A DNA stretch of 64,000 nucleotides, taken from assembly GCA_017592665.1 (NCBI GenBank), contig JAGFNW010000005.1, positions 186,001 to 250,000 on the forward strand, written 5' to 3'. How positions within the stretch are numbered: the stretch's first letter is position 1; the number at the start of each line of letters is the position of its first letter. This DNA comes from Streptosporangiaceae bacterium NEAU-GS5 (GTDB lineage: Bacteria > Actinomycetota > Actinomycetes > Streptosporangiales > Streptosporangiaceae). The position numbers and the translations under genes were made by a program. The notes under the pieces are model-generated. The model ran no database searches and was not told the DNA's origin. It saw nothing but the letters and a program-made list of their open reading frames with translations. This document shows positions 8,778 through 17,100 of this stretch, one piece after another.

Positions 8778-9560
8778 ATGGCCTTCGCGATCGCCAACGG
8801 TGTGCGATTGTTCTACACCGATGACGGCAACGGTGACGCCATGCTGCTCGTCCACGGCTGGGGGTCGGACTCTCACGAGTGGTCGCCCCACATTCCCGTG
8901 CTGGCGCGCGACCGGCGGGTGATCGCTGTCGACCTGCGCGGCCACGGTTACTCGGCAGCGTACGAGACGGGCAACACCCCCCGCCAGATGGCCGGCGACC
9001 TCGCCGTCCTGGTCGCCGGGCTGGGCATCGGCAGCTGCGTCGTGATCGGCCACTCCATGGGCGGGCAGATCGCGTCCATCCTCGCCGTCGAGCACCCTGA
9101 CCTCGTCACCGCCCTCGTCGCGGTCGACCCTGGATACGGCTTCCCCGCCGCGGTCGCCGAGGCGTCGCTGAAGATGTTCCGCGGGCGGGATCCGAACGAG
9201 GCGGCCGTCGACATCGACCAGTGGTGCTACACGGCGGCCTCGCCCGCCTGGCTGCGCGAATGGCACCGCCGCCGGCTGCTCGCCACTGCCCCGCACGTGC
9301 TCGCCGAGGCGTTCGCGGCCCTCTGGGACGGGCCCGAGGCCATCGGCGTACGGCCCGCCTCCGACGACTACCTGTCCCGCCGGGCCTGCCCGGTGCTCAC
9401 CTTCGGCTCCGACCCCCGGCGTACGGGATGGGAGTCCGGACTCTTCAAGGACCCGCGATCGGCGGCCGTCACCTGGCCGGGCAGCGGGCACCGGCTGCAC
9501 GAGGAACGCCCGGCCGAGTTCCTGCTCGTGGTCAACGACTGGCTAAGGAGCCTCACGTGA
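8778..9560 (+). CDS. Alpha/beta-fold hydrolase
   Basis: A 260-residue alpha/beta hydrolase. The oxyanion segment H-G-W-G-S-D is at about 26-31, the nucleophile elbow G-H-S-M-G-G at about 93-98 and a final histidine in G-S-G-H-R-L-H at about 236-242, giving a Ser-Asp-His triad. An upstream GGGAGAGGGG serves ATG 8778. The stop overlaps the GTG of the next gene by 4 nt (GTGA at 9557-9560), so it is translationally coupled to two luciferase-like oxidoreductases. This grouping suggests oxidative ring or side-chain cleavage followed by ester/lactone or C-C hydrolysis; the substrate is not determinable. Confidence 0.88.
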   Translation: MAFAIANGVRLFYTDDGNGDAMLLVHGWGSDSHEWSPHIPVLARDRRVIAVDLRGHGYSAAYETGNTPRQMAGDLAVLVAGLGIGSCVVIGHSMGGQIASILAVEHPDLVTALVAVDPGYGFPAAVAEASLKMFRGRDPNEAAVDIDQWCYTAASPAWLREWHRRRLLATAPHVLAEAFAALWDGPEAIGVRPASDDYLSRRACPVLTFGSDPRRTGWESGLFKDPRSAAVTWPGSGHRLHEERPAEFLLVVNDWLRSLT

Positions 9561-10804
9561 AGTTCTCGATCATGCTCAACCCTCAGATCCCCGGATCGGG
9601 CTTCAGCCAGGAGGAGAACGCCAAGGCAAGGCGGCCGATCGGGCGTGACACCGAGTCGTACCAGAAGCTGCTGGACGAGGTGCGCGACATCGCGGTCTTC
9701 GCCGACCAGGCCGGCTTCCACGCGCTGATGATGACCGAGCACCACTTCCACTCGGAGGGGTTCGAGTTCTCGGTCAACCCGCTGATGTTCCTGACCGACC
9801 TCGCGGCCCGCACCGAGCGCATCCTGCTGGCCCCGCTCGGCCTGGTGCTGCCGGCCTGGGACCCGATCCGCGCGGCCGAGGACGTGGCCCTGCTCGACCA
9901 GTTCTCCAAGGGGCGGCTGCGGCTCGGCGTCGCGCGCGGCTACCAGAACCGCTGGATGAACGTGCTGGGCCAGCGCTGGCACGCGGCCGCCGCCAAGTCG
10001 GACGGGTCGAAGTCCGACGACCGCAACTTCGACGTCTTCGGCGAGATCCTGAAGATCATGAAGATGGCCTGGACGCAGGAGACCATCCGCTACCGCTCGG
10101 ACGTGCTCGACTACGAGGTGCCCGCGCCCTTCGACGGCATCGAGGGATGGCCGGCGCAGGAGTGGACCCGGACGTTCGGCGCGCCCGACGAGATCGACGA
10201 GAACGGGCTGATCCAGTCGGTCGCCGTGTGCCCGAGGCCCTATCAGAACCCCTATCCCGAGCTGTGGCAGCCGTTCACGATCTCCGACCGGTCGATCGTG
10301 CGCTGCGCCCAGGAGAACATCCTGCCGTGGATGTTCACCCCGAGCCCGGACGAGCACGCCAAGAAGGCCAAGCTCTATCAGGAGGAGGCGGCCAAGGCCG
10401 GCTTCGACTACAAGCTCGGCGAGCACACCGGCATCCTCAAGGTCGTCGGCATCGGCGAAACGCGCGACCAGGCCATCGAGACGTACGGCAAGGCCATGCA
10501 CAAGGACTTCTCCGCCTTCTTCGGGCCGTTCGGCTACCTGGAAGTGCTGCGGAAGAAGGAGGACGACCGGGCCAAGCCGATCACCCCGGAAAAGGGCGAC
10601 GTCAAGCGCATGAACGAGGTCGAGCTCAGCCTGATGGGCACGCCCGACGACGTGAAGCGCGGCATCCAGCGGATGCTCGACCGGATGCCCGACCTCGAGT
10701 GGTTCGGCATGTTCATGCAGGGCCAGCAGGGCGTGCTGCCGGTCGACACGGTCAAGCGCAACCTGGAGCTGTTCGCCACCAAGGTCATCCCGGAGTTCTC
10801 GTGA
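9557..10804 (+). CDS. LLM-class flavin-dependent oxidoreductase (bacterial luciferase-like)
   Basis: A 415-residue luciferase-like TIM-barrel protein, longer than the F420 subgroup. The GTG at 9557 has AAGGAG 9 nt upstream and overlaps the hydrolase stop. Features include F-H-A-L-M-M-T-E-H-H-F-H near 50-62, the A-A-R-T-E-R-I-L-L-A-P-L-G strand, G-R-L-R-L-G-V-A-R-G-Y near 120, and a long insertion before the C-terminal helices. Many such two-component enzymes use FMNH2 from a separate reductase. It ends GTGA-coupled to the next gene, and is the middle member of the 8778-11634 operon. Confidence 0.86.
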   Translation: MKFSIMLNPQIPGSGFSQEENAKARRPIGRDTESYQKLLDEVRDIAVFADQAGFHALMMTEHHFHSEGFEFSVNPLMFLTDLAARTERILLAPLGLVLPAWDPIRAAEDVALLDQFSKGRLRLGVARGYQNRWMNVLGQRWHAAAAKSDGSKSDDRNFDVFGEILKIMKMAWTQETIRYRSDVLDYEVPAPFDGIEGWPAQEWTRTFGAPDEIDENGLIQSVAVCPRPYQNPYPELWQPFTISDRSIVRCAQENILPWMFTPSPDEHAKKAKLYQEEAAKAGFDYKLGEHTGILKVVGIGETRDQAIETYGKAMHKDFSAFFGPFGYLEVLRKKEDDRAKPITPEKGDVKRMNEVELSLMGTPDDVKRGIQRMLDRMPDLEWFGMFMQGQQGVLPVDTVKRNLELFATKVIPEFS

Positions 10805-11634
10805 AATTCTGGCTGGGTGCGTCCTTCTCCGACACGGGCGAGTTCCTGCGGCTCGCCCGCGCGTCCGAACAGTTCGGCATCGACACGCTGACCCTGTCCG
10901 ACCACCTGTTCTTCGCCGACTTCGAGACTCCCTATCCGTACGGGAGGATGCGCTGGACGCGGGAGACGCACTGGCCGGACCCGTGGGTGACGATCGGCGC
11001 CATGTCGGCCGTGACGACCACGCTGCGGTTCGCGCCGAACGTCTACATCGCCCCGGCGCGCGACCTGTTCACGGTCGCCAAGCAGGTGTCCACGGCCGCG
11101 GCGCTGTCCGGTGGCCGGGTGCTGTTCGGGGTCGGGGTCGGCTGGTGCCGCGAGGAGTTCGAGGGCACCGGCCAGGACTTCCACACCCGGGGCAGGCGCC
11201 TCGACGAGATGATCCCGGTCCTTCGCGACCTGTGGAGCGGGCGCGAGGTCGAGCACCACGGCCGCTTCTACGACTTCGGCCCGCTGTCGATGTCACCGCC
11301 CGGCGGTGACATCCCGATCTACATCGGCGGCGACAGCGACGCCGCGCTCCGCCGGGCCGCCCGCGCCGGCGACGGCTGGGTCGGCAACCGCATCTACACC
11401 GAGGAGCAGCTCGACGAGGTGCTGGTCCGGCTGAACGGCTTCCTGGAGGAGTACGGCCGTGGCCCCATCGACGTCATCGCCCCCCTCGCGGTCATCCCCG
11501 ACGCGGCCACCTACCGCAAGTTCGCCGACAAGGGGGTGACCGGCACCTTCACCGCCCCCTGGTGGATCTGGCGCGACATGGACAAGGTCGACGCCATGGA
11601 GCGCTTCGCCGAGGAGGTCATCGCGAAGCTGTAG
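10801..11634 (+). CDS. LLM-class oxidoreductase, F420-dependent type
   Basis: A 277-residue luciferase-like protein starting V-K-F-W-L-G-A-S-F-S-D at GTG 10801, overlapping the previous stop by 4 nt. The barrel signatures are L-T-L-S-D-H-L-F-F, F-A-P-N-V-Y-I-A-P-A-R-D, G-R-V-L-F-G-V-G-V-G-W-C and I-P-I-Y-I-G-G-D, of the subgroup using reduced F420 or FMN. It is last in the hydrolase/LLM/LLM operon and a distant paralogue of the divergent 7874-8695 gene. Three luciferase-like enzymes around one promoter suggests a dedicated catabolic or modification route. Confidence 0.86.
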   Translation: MKFWLGASFSDTGEFLRLARASEQFGIDTLTLSDHLFFADFETPYPYGRMRWTRETHWPDPWVTIGAMSAVTTTLRFAPNVYIAPARDLFTVAKQVSTAAALSGGRVLFGVGVGWCREEFEGTGQDFHTRGRRLDEMIPVLRDLWSGREVEHHGRFYDFGPLSMSPPGGDIPIYIGGDSDAALRRAARAGDGWVGNRIYTEEQLDEVLVRLNGFLEEYGRGPIDVIAPLAVIPDAATYRKFADKGVTGTFTAPWWIWRDMDKVDAMERFAEEVIAKL

Positions 11635-11643
11635 CCTGGGCCG

Positions 11644-12444
11644 GTGCTGGATAGGGTCACCGCGACGCGGTATGTGACGCCGTTGCGGGAGGGCGGGTCG
11701 CTGCCCGGTCTCATGGAGGCCGACGACCTCGGCACGTATGTGGTGAAATACCGCGGCGCGGGACAGGGCCGGCGGGTGCTCGTGGCCGAGGTGATCTGCG
11801 CCGAGCTGGCCCGGGCCTTCGGGTTCCGCACGCCGGAACTGAAGGTCATCGACGTGGATCCGCAGCTCGGGCTGCGCGAGCCGGACGAGGAGATCCAGGA
11901 TCTGCTCACCGCCAGCTCCGGCGCCAACCTGGCCGTCGACTTCCTGCCGGGCGCGCTCGGGTTCGACCCGCTGGGCTGGGAGCCGGATCCGGAGTTCGCC
12001 ACCCGGCTGCTGTGGTTCGACGCCTTCATCCACAACGTCGACCGCAGCTGGCGCAACCCCAATCTGCTGGTCTGGCACGGCGATCTGTGGCTGATCGACC
12101 ACGGCGCGGCCCTGTGGTTCCACCACAACTGGCCGACCGCCGACGCGCGGCGGCGGTTCGACGGATCCGACCACGTGCTCGCCCCCTACGCGGGCGATCC
12201 CCGCGAGATCGAACTGCCGGTGACGCGCGCGCTGCTGGAAGAGGTCACCGCGCTGGTGCCGCAGGAGTGGCTTTCCGGCGAGCCGGGCTTCGACGACGCC
12301 CAGGCCGTACGGGACGCCTATGTGGAGCACCTCGAAGCCCGCTTCACCGGCCCGCGGACCTGGCTGCCCGACCCCGCGCAGGCGCCGGCGCGTCCGGCGA
12401 AGTCCGCCGGCTCGATCGGCACGTTCTGGCGAGGCGCCCGATGA
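11644..12444 (+). CDS. HipA-like kinase-fold protein
   Basis: A 266-residue protein that looks like a stand-alone HipA-type kinase domain without the HipA N-terminal domain. Y-V-V-K-Y-R carries the ATP-binding lysine (about residue 36); F-I-H-N-V-D-R-S-W-R-N-P-N at about 128-140 resembles the HipA catalytic loop, and W-L-I-D-H-G-A-A-L the metal-binding Asp. Start GTG 11644 lies 9 bp after the previous operon with no strong ribosome site, so it may be co-transcribed. The stop overlaps the start of the DUF3037 gene by 4 nt, a recurrent pairing. No HipB-type antitoxin is adjacent, so a classical toxin role is not supported. Confidence 0.75.
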   Translation: MLDRVTATRYVTPLREGGSLPGLMEADDLGTYVVKYRGAGQGRRVLVAEVICAELARAFGFRTPELKVIDVDPQLGLREPDEEIQDLLTASSGANLAVDFLPGALGFDPLGWEPDPEFATRLLWFDAFIHNVDRSWRNPNLLVWHGDLWLIDHGAALWFHHNWPTADARRRFDGSDHVLAPYAGDPREIELPVTRALLEEVTALVPQEWLSGEPGFDDAQAVRDAYVEHLEARFTGPRTWLPDPAQAPARPAKSAGSIGTFWRGAR

Positions 12445-12797
12445 TCGTCTACGAGTACGCGGTGATCCGCGTCGTGCCGAGCATCGAGCGCGGCGAACTG
12501 GTCAACGTCGGCGTGATCGTCTACTGCCAGCCGCGCGACTTCCTGTGCGCACGGGTCGAGCTGGACGAGCCACGGCTGCGCGCCCTGGCGGGCGACCTGG
12601 ATCTGCCCCAGATCAGGCACGCGCTCACCGCCTACGAGATGACCTGTGACGACGAAAACCGGGGCGCGCTGGGAGCGCGCTTTCGCTGGCTGACCGCGCC
12701 GCGGAGCACCGTGGTCCAGCCGGGGCCCGTGCACGCCGGCCTCACCCCGGATCCCGCCGCGGAACTCGACCGCCTGATGGACCGGCTCGTCCTTTAG
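12441..12797 (+). CDS. DUF3037 domain protein
   Basis: A 118-residue protein beginning M-I-V-Y-E-Y-A-V-I-R-V-V-P with E-R-G-E-L-V-N-V-G-V-I-V-Y, the hallmark of DUF3037. It starts at ATG 12441 inside the ATGA overlap with the HipA-like kinase gene, so the two are translationally coupled and probably interact. The C-terminus carries F-R-W-L-T-A-P-R-S-T, also typical of the family. Function is unknown. It converges on the GNAT gene. Confidence 0.82.
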   Translation: MIVYEYAVIRVVPSIERGELVNVGVIVYCQPRDFLCARVELDEPRLRALAGDLDLPQIRHALTAYEMTCDDENRGALGARFRWLTAPRSTVVQPGPVHAGLTPDPAAELDRLMDRLVL

Positions 12798-12805
12798 AAC
12801 GGCCC

Positions 12806-13648
12806 TCAGAAGAGCACCGACATAAATGTGTCGACCTCGCGGAAACCGACTTTGCGATAAGCGGCGCGGGCCGGCAAATTGAAGTCGTTGACGTAAAGGG
12901 TGACGAGCGGCGCGAAGTATTTGAGCGCCTCCTCCACCACGGCCGCCATCCCCGCGGCCGCATGGCCACGGCCGCGATAGACGGGATCGACCCACACGCC
13001 CTGGATCTGGCAGGCCTGCGGGGTCACGGCGCCGATCTCGGCTTTGAAGACGACCCGGCCGGACTCGATCCGCGCATACGACCTGCCGATCCGAATCAGC
13101 TCGGCCACCCGCGACCGGTAGAGCGCGCCGCCGTCGCCGTTGTCCGGGGAGACGCCGACCTCCTCGGTGAACATGGCGACGCAGGCGGGCAGCAGCGTGG
13201 AGAACTGCTCCGGCCGCACCCGGCGCACCAGCGGGTCGGGCGTGACCAGCGGCGCCGAGCTCGTGGCCATGACGGGCTGGGCCCAGCGGACGGCGCGGGC
13301 GTGGCCCCAGTGCGGCTCCAGCCGCTCCCAGAGCTGCTCGACGGCGGAGGCCGGGCCGACGATGGACGAGCAGCGGCGGCCCTGCTTGCGCGCCCGGTCG
13401 GCGAACGCCTGTACGGCCTCGCGGCCCGCGTTGACGGGAACCATGTTGGCCCCGGAGTAGCACAGGGAGCTCAGGCCGCCACGCGGGCCGAACCCCCACA
13501 TCTGGCCGCCCAGCCGGGTCGGATTGAGCCCAACGGCCCTTACCCGTGAGGCGACGAAGACATTGGCCACCGGATCGGCGTCGAGAAGCGCCATAACCTC
13601 GTCGCGATCAGTGTCGTCCAGCACACGCGACGCCGACGTACGCAGCAT
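12806..13648 (-). CDS. GNAT acetyltransferase with N-terminal DUF4081-type domain
   Basis: A 280-residue protein (from ATG 13648; the frame allows ATG 13672). The N-terminal half (V-L-D-D-T-D-R-D-E-V-M-A-L-L-D-A-D-P then N-V-F-V-A-S-R-V) matches the DUF4081 region, and the C-terminal half has a GNAT acetyl-CoA site: I-Q-G-V-W-V-D-P-V-Y-R-G-R-G-H-A near 210-225 and N-L-P-A-R-A-A-Y-R-K-V-G-F near 255-268. In many actinobacteria this gene sits next to ispG; here more than 6 kb separates them, filled by the Trypco1/STAND pair and an S33 peptidase. The substrate is unknown. Confidence 0.83.
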   Translation of the reverse strand: MLRTSASRVLDDTDRDEVMALLDADPVANVFVASRVRAVGLNPTRLGGQMWGFGPRGGLSSLCYSGANMVPVNAGREAVQAFADRARKQGRRCSSIVGPASAVEQLWERLEPHWGHARAVRWAQPVMATSSAPLVTPDPLVRRVRPEQFSTLLPACVAMFTEEVGVSPDNGDGGALYRSRVAELIRIGRSYARIESGRVVFKAEIGAVTPQACQIQGVWVDPVYRGRGHAAAGMAAVVEEALKYFAPLVTLYVNDFNLPARAAYRKVGFREVDTFMSVLF

Positions 13649-13672
13649 CACCCGACCAGCGTACGCGACCAT

Positions 13673-13821
13673 GACTTAACCCCCCAAGCCGACAAGCTGA
13701 TGATTACGTTAAGTAACAATACGTACACGGTTGGCCTATTCCGCAATTGAGCGCTAATGACGAGGAGCGCCCCCTTACCCTTGCGATGGCAGATGGAACA
13801 GCAGCGCGGGAGTGCGGACTA
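13673..13821. promoter_or_regulatory. AT-rich divergent promoter region upstream of the Trypco1/STAND operon
   Basis: This intergenic stretch is visibly poorer in GC than its surroundings (especially 13700-13745) and separates the minus-strand GNAT gene from the Trypco1/STAND pair. It holds a small inverted repeat GTTA-AG-TAAC at 13708-13717 and two TACGT copies (about 13705 and 13720). A promoter for the pair is expected here, but no confident -35/-10 pair can be assigned. Confidence 0.4.
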
Positions 13822-14124
13822 ATGGGACAAGTGGTGCGATATACGGTCGACGAGTCCACGATTGTCTCTTTCGAGATCGACGCCGTCCCCGGATATCAGC
13901 CCGCGGCCGCGCCCGACGACATCGCCGGCCGCATTCAAGAAGCCGTCGAACCGGCCACGAAGGCGGCGCAAGCCGTTCTCGACCAGGTCAAGCAGGCCGG
14001 CCCGGACGAGATCGAGCTGAAGTTCGGCATCAAGGTCAGCGGCACCATGAACTGGCTCGTCGCCAAGGCCGCCACCGAGGGCAACTTCGAGGTCACGATG
14101 ACCTGGAAGCCCAATCACGCATGA
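13822..14124 (+). CDS. Trypco1-type (CU044_2847-like) small protein, partner of trypsin-STAND protein
   Basis: A 100-residue protein whose start M-G-Q-V-V-R-Y-T-V-D-E-S and I-V-S-F-E-I-D-A-V-P-G-Y segment match the trypsin-co-occurring domain 1 (CU044_2847) family. It continues with a helix rich in A/E/K (about 35-65) and a closing beta region I-E-L-K-F-G-I-K-V-S-G. ATG 13822 is chosen over an upstream in-frame TTG (13747): GGGAG lies about 10 nt upstream and the family starts here. The stop overlaps the protease-STAND gene by 4 nt (ATGA, 14121-14124). Known proteins of this kind are encoded beside trypsin-like conflict proteins; the role as adaptor, inhibitor or substrate is unknown. Confidence 0.8.
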   Translation: MGQVVRYTVDESTIVSFEIDAVPGYQPAAAPDDIAGRIQEAVEPATKAAQAVLDQVKQAGPDEIELKFGIKVSGTMNWLVAKAATEGNFEVTMTWKPNHA

Positions 14125-17100
14125 CCTCCCCGCCGGCGCCGGACCGCTCCCCCTGGGTCGCCGCCATCTTCGAATCCGAATCCGGCGGCCATCCCATCGG
14201 CACCGGAGTGGTGGTCGACACCCGCCGGATTCTGACCTGTGCTCATGTCTTAATGAATGGCGATTCGCAGCGAACACATGTGTGGGTGGAATTCCCCCAC
14301 GCCCACCGCGCCCCGGACGGGCGCTGGCCCGCGGCCCCGTCAACGGTCGCCTACGAACTGCCCGACGACGACGCGGCGATGTTGCTGCTGGACCACCCCG
14401 TGCACGCCAGCATCGCGCCGGCGCGTATTCGCTGCCTGGATCCCGATGAGCTGAAACGCGGGCGGCGCTGGTGGGCGTTCGGATTTCCGGACGGAGACGA
14501 GTACGGCGATTCCGCGACCGGCATCATCGGGGAGATACTGCGGCGCGGCTGGGTGCGCCTGCAGTGCGACTCGCTGGAGCCGCTGAGCAGAGGCTTCAGC
14601 GGAAGCGGTGTGTGGTCGGAGGACTACGAGGCGGTCGTGGCGCTGATCGTCCAGGCCGATCCGGCCAAGTCACGCGCGCGGGCCATCACGCTCTACCGGG
14701 TCAGCCGCTGCCTGGATCCCGAGAAGCTGACCGAGTTGGACCACTGGTCACTGGCCGACGGCGACGCGGAGGACTTGGCCGCGTGGGGCTGGTCGCTGCA
14801 GCATGACCCCGAAGGCGTACGGCACTGGCGGCCACGGGCCCGCGGGGTCACGGTCGACACCGAGCGCGGCTACCGATTCCAGGGGCGGACCACCGCGCTC
14901 ACAGAGATCGTCGACTGGCTGCTGCGGCCGAACCCGCAGCGCCGGGCATTGGTGGTCACCGGGTCACCCGGAGTCGGCAAGTCGGCGGTCCTCGGGCGGA
15001 TCGTCACCACCGCCGATCCGAAGATCCGCGCCGTGCTGCCCGCCGACGACACCGGGGTGAAGGCGCCGCAAGGGTCGGTCGGTTGCGCGGTGCACGCGAA
15101 GGGCAAGACGGCGATGGTCATCGCCACCGAGATCGCCAAGGCCGCGTCCGTCAGCCTTCCCGTCCACCCCGAAGACCTGCCGCCCGCCCTCCAGGCGGCG
15201 TTCAAGGAGCCGAAGCGCCGATTCAACGTGATCATCGACGCTCTGGACGAGGCGGCCGACCCGGCCGAGGCCCGCGCCGTCATCACGCGAATCGTGCTGC
15301 CGCTGGTGGAAACCTGCGCCGAAGTAGGCGTGCAGGTGGCAGTGGGCTCGCGCCGCCACAACGCGGATGGCGACCTGATCGGAGAACTCGGGCACGCGGA
15401 GATCATCGACCTCGATGTGCCCCACTACATCGACGAAGACGACCTCATCCACTACGCGAAGGCCACCCTGCAACTGACAGGCGACAGACGCCCTTCCAAC
15501 CCCTATAACGATGACGCGGTCGCGGGCCCGGTCGCAGCGCGGATCGCGGCACTCGCCGATGGGAACTTCCTCCTCACCGGCTTGATCGCCCGCACCCACG
15601 GCCTTTATGACGACGCGGCCGTTCCGCCGGCCCAGATCGCCTTCTCCAAGGTCAGCGGGCTGCGGGAGGCGCTCGGCGAATACGTGAGCCGGGGATCGGC
15701 CGGCCAGCTGATCCCGGCCGAACTCGCGTTGACCGCGCTCGCCATGGCCGAAGCCCCCGGATTTCCCCTCGAGCTGTGGCGCGCGGCCATTGAGGCGCTG
15801 AGCGGCCCGACCGTCGACGATCGTGAGCTGTTGACGTTCGCCCGCTCGTCCATGGCGAATTTCCTCGTCGAAACCAGCGACAGCGACAACACCACGACGT
15901 TCCGGCTCTTCCATCAGGCGCTCAACGACGCTCTGCTGGCGGCTCGCGCGCAGCCGGACCGGGTCAGTGACGAGCGGGCCATCACCACCGCGTTCACCCA
16001 GGTAGGACGCCGGTCCGGGTGGACGAACATCCCCGCCTACCTGCTGCGTTCCCTGCCCGGCCACGCCGCACGCGCCGGCTTGATCGCCCACCTCGCGACC
16101 GACAACGAATACCTGCTCCATGCCGACCTGCCACGTCTGACCACCGCTGTGGTCGCGGCCAACGCGGCCAACCTCCGGCAGCGGATGCGTCTGCTCCAGG
16201 TGACCCGCCTGGCCGCCGACGCCCCGCCCAGCCAACGAGCGGCCATGTTCAGCGTCACCGAGGCCATCGACAGTCTCGACCCTCAGTTCATGACGGGTGA
16301 ACGCCCGACCCCTTACCGGGCGATATGGGCCACCATCACCCCCCATACCGAACTGAACCGCCTCAACGGCCACACCGCCCCCGTTAACGGGCTGTGCGCC
16401 CTGCGGCTCAATGATCGCGATCTGCTCGCCACCGGCTCCGACGACCACACCGTACGCATCTGGGACCCCACCACCGGCGCCCAGCTCCACCAACTCGGGC
16501 ACAGCGGCTGGGTGAACGCCGTGTGCGCCCTGCCCCAGGGCGACCGCGACCTCCTCGCCTCCGCCTCCCATGATCAGACCGTGCGCATCTGGGATCCGGC
16601 CACCGGCGCCCAGCTCCGCCAGCTCACCGGCCACGCCGGCTGGGTGAACGCCGTATGCGCGTTGAGGCTCGACGACCGCGACCTGCTCGTCACCGCCTCC
16701 ACCGACCAGACCGTGCGCATCTGGGATCCCGCCACCGGCGACCAACTGCACCAACTCACGGGCCACAGCGGCTGGGTGAACGCCGTATGCGCGTTGAGGC
16801 TCGACGACCGCGACCTGCTCGTCACGACCTCCACCGACCAGACCGTACGCATCTGGGACCCCACCACCGGCGACCAACTGCATCAACTCACCGGATACAC
16901 GGGACCCGCGAACGCGATCTGCGCCCTGGAGCTCGGCGACCGCACCCTGCTGGCCGCAGCCTCCACCGACCACACCATCGGCATCTGGGATCCCGCCACC
17001 GGCGACCAGCTCCACCAACTCACCGGATACACAGGCTGGATCCGGGTCATGTGCGCGCTACAGCTGGGCGACCGCGCCTTGCTCGCCACGGCCTCCACCG

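Noticed and set aside
11644-12444. A classical HipAB toxin-antitoxin locus
   Set aside because: No HipB-like HTH gene is adjacent and the HipA N-terminal domain is missing; the partner is DUF3037.
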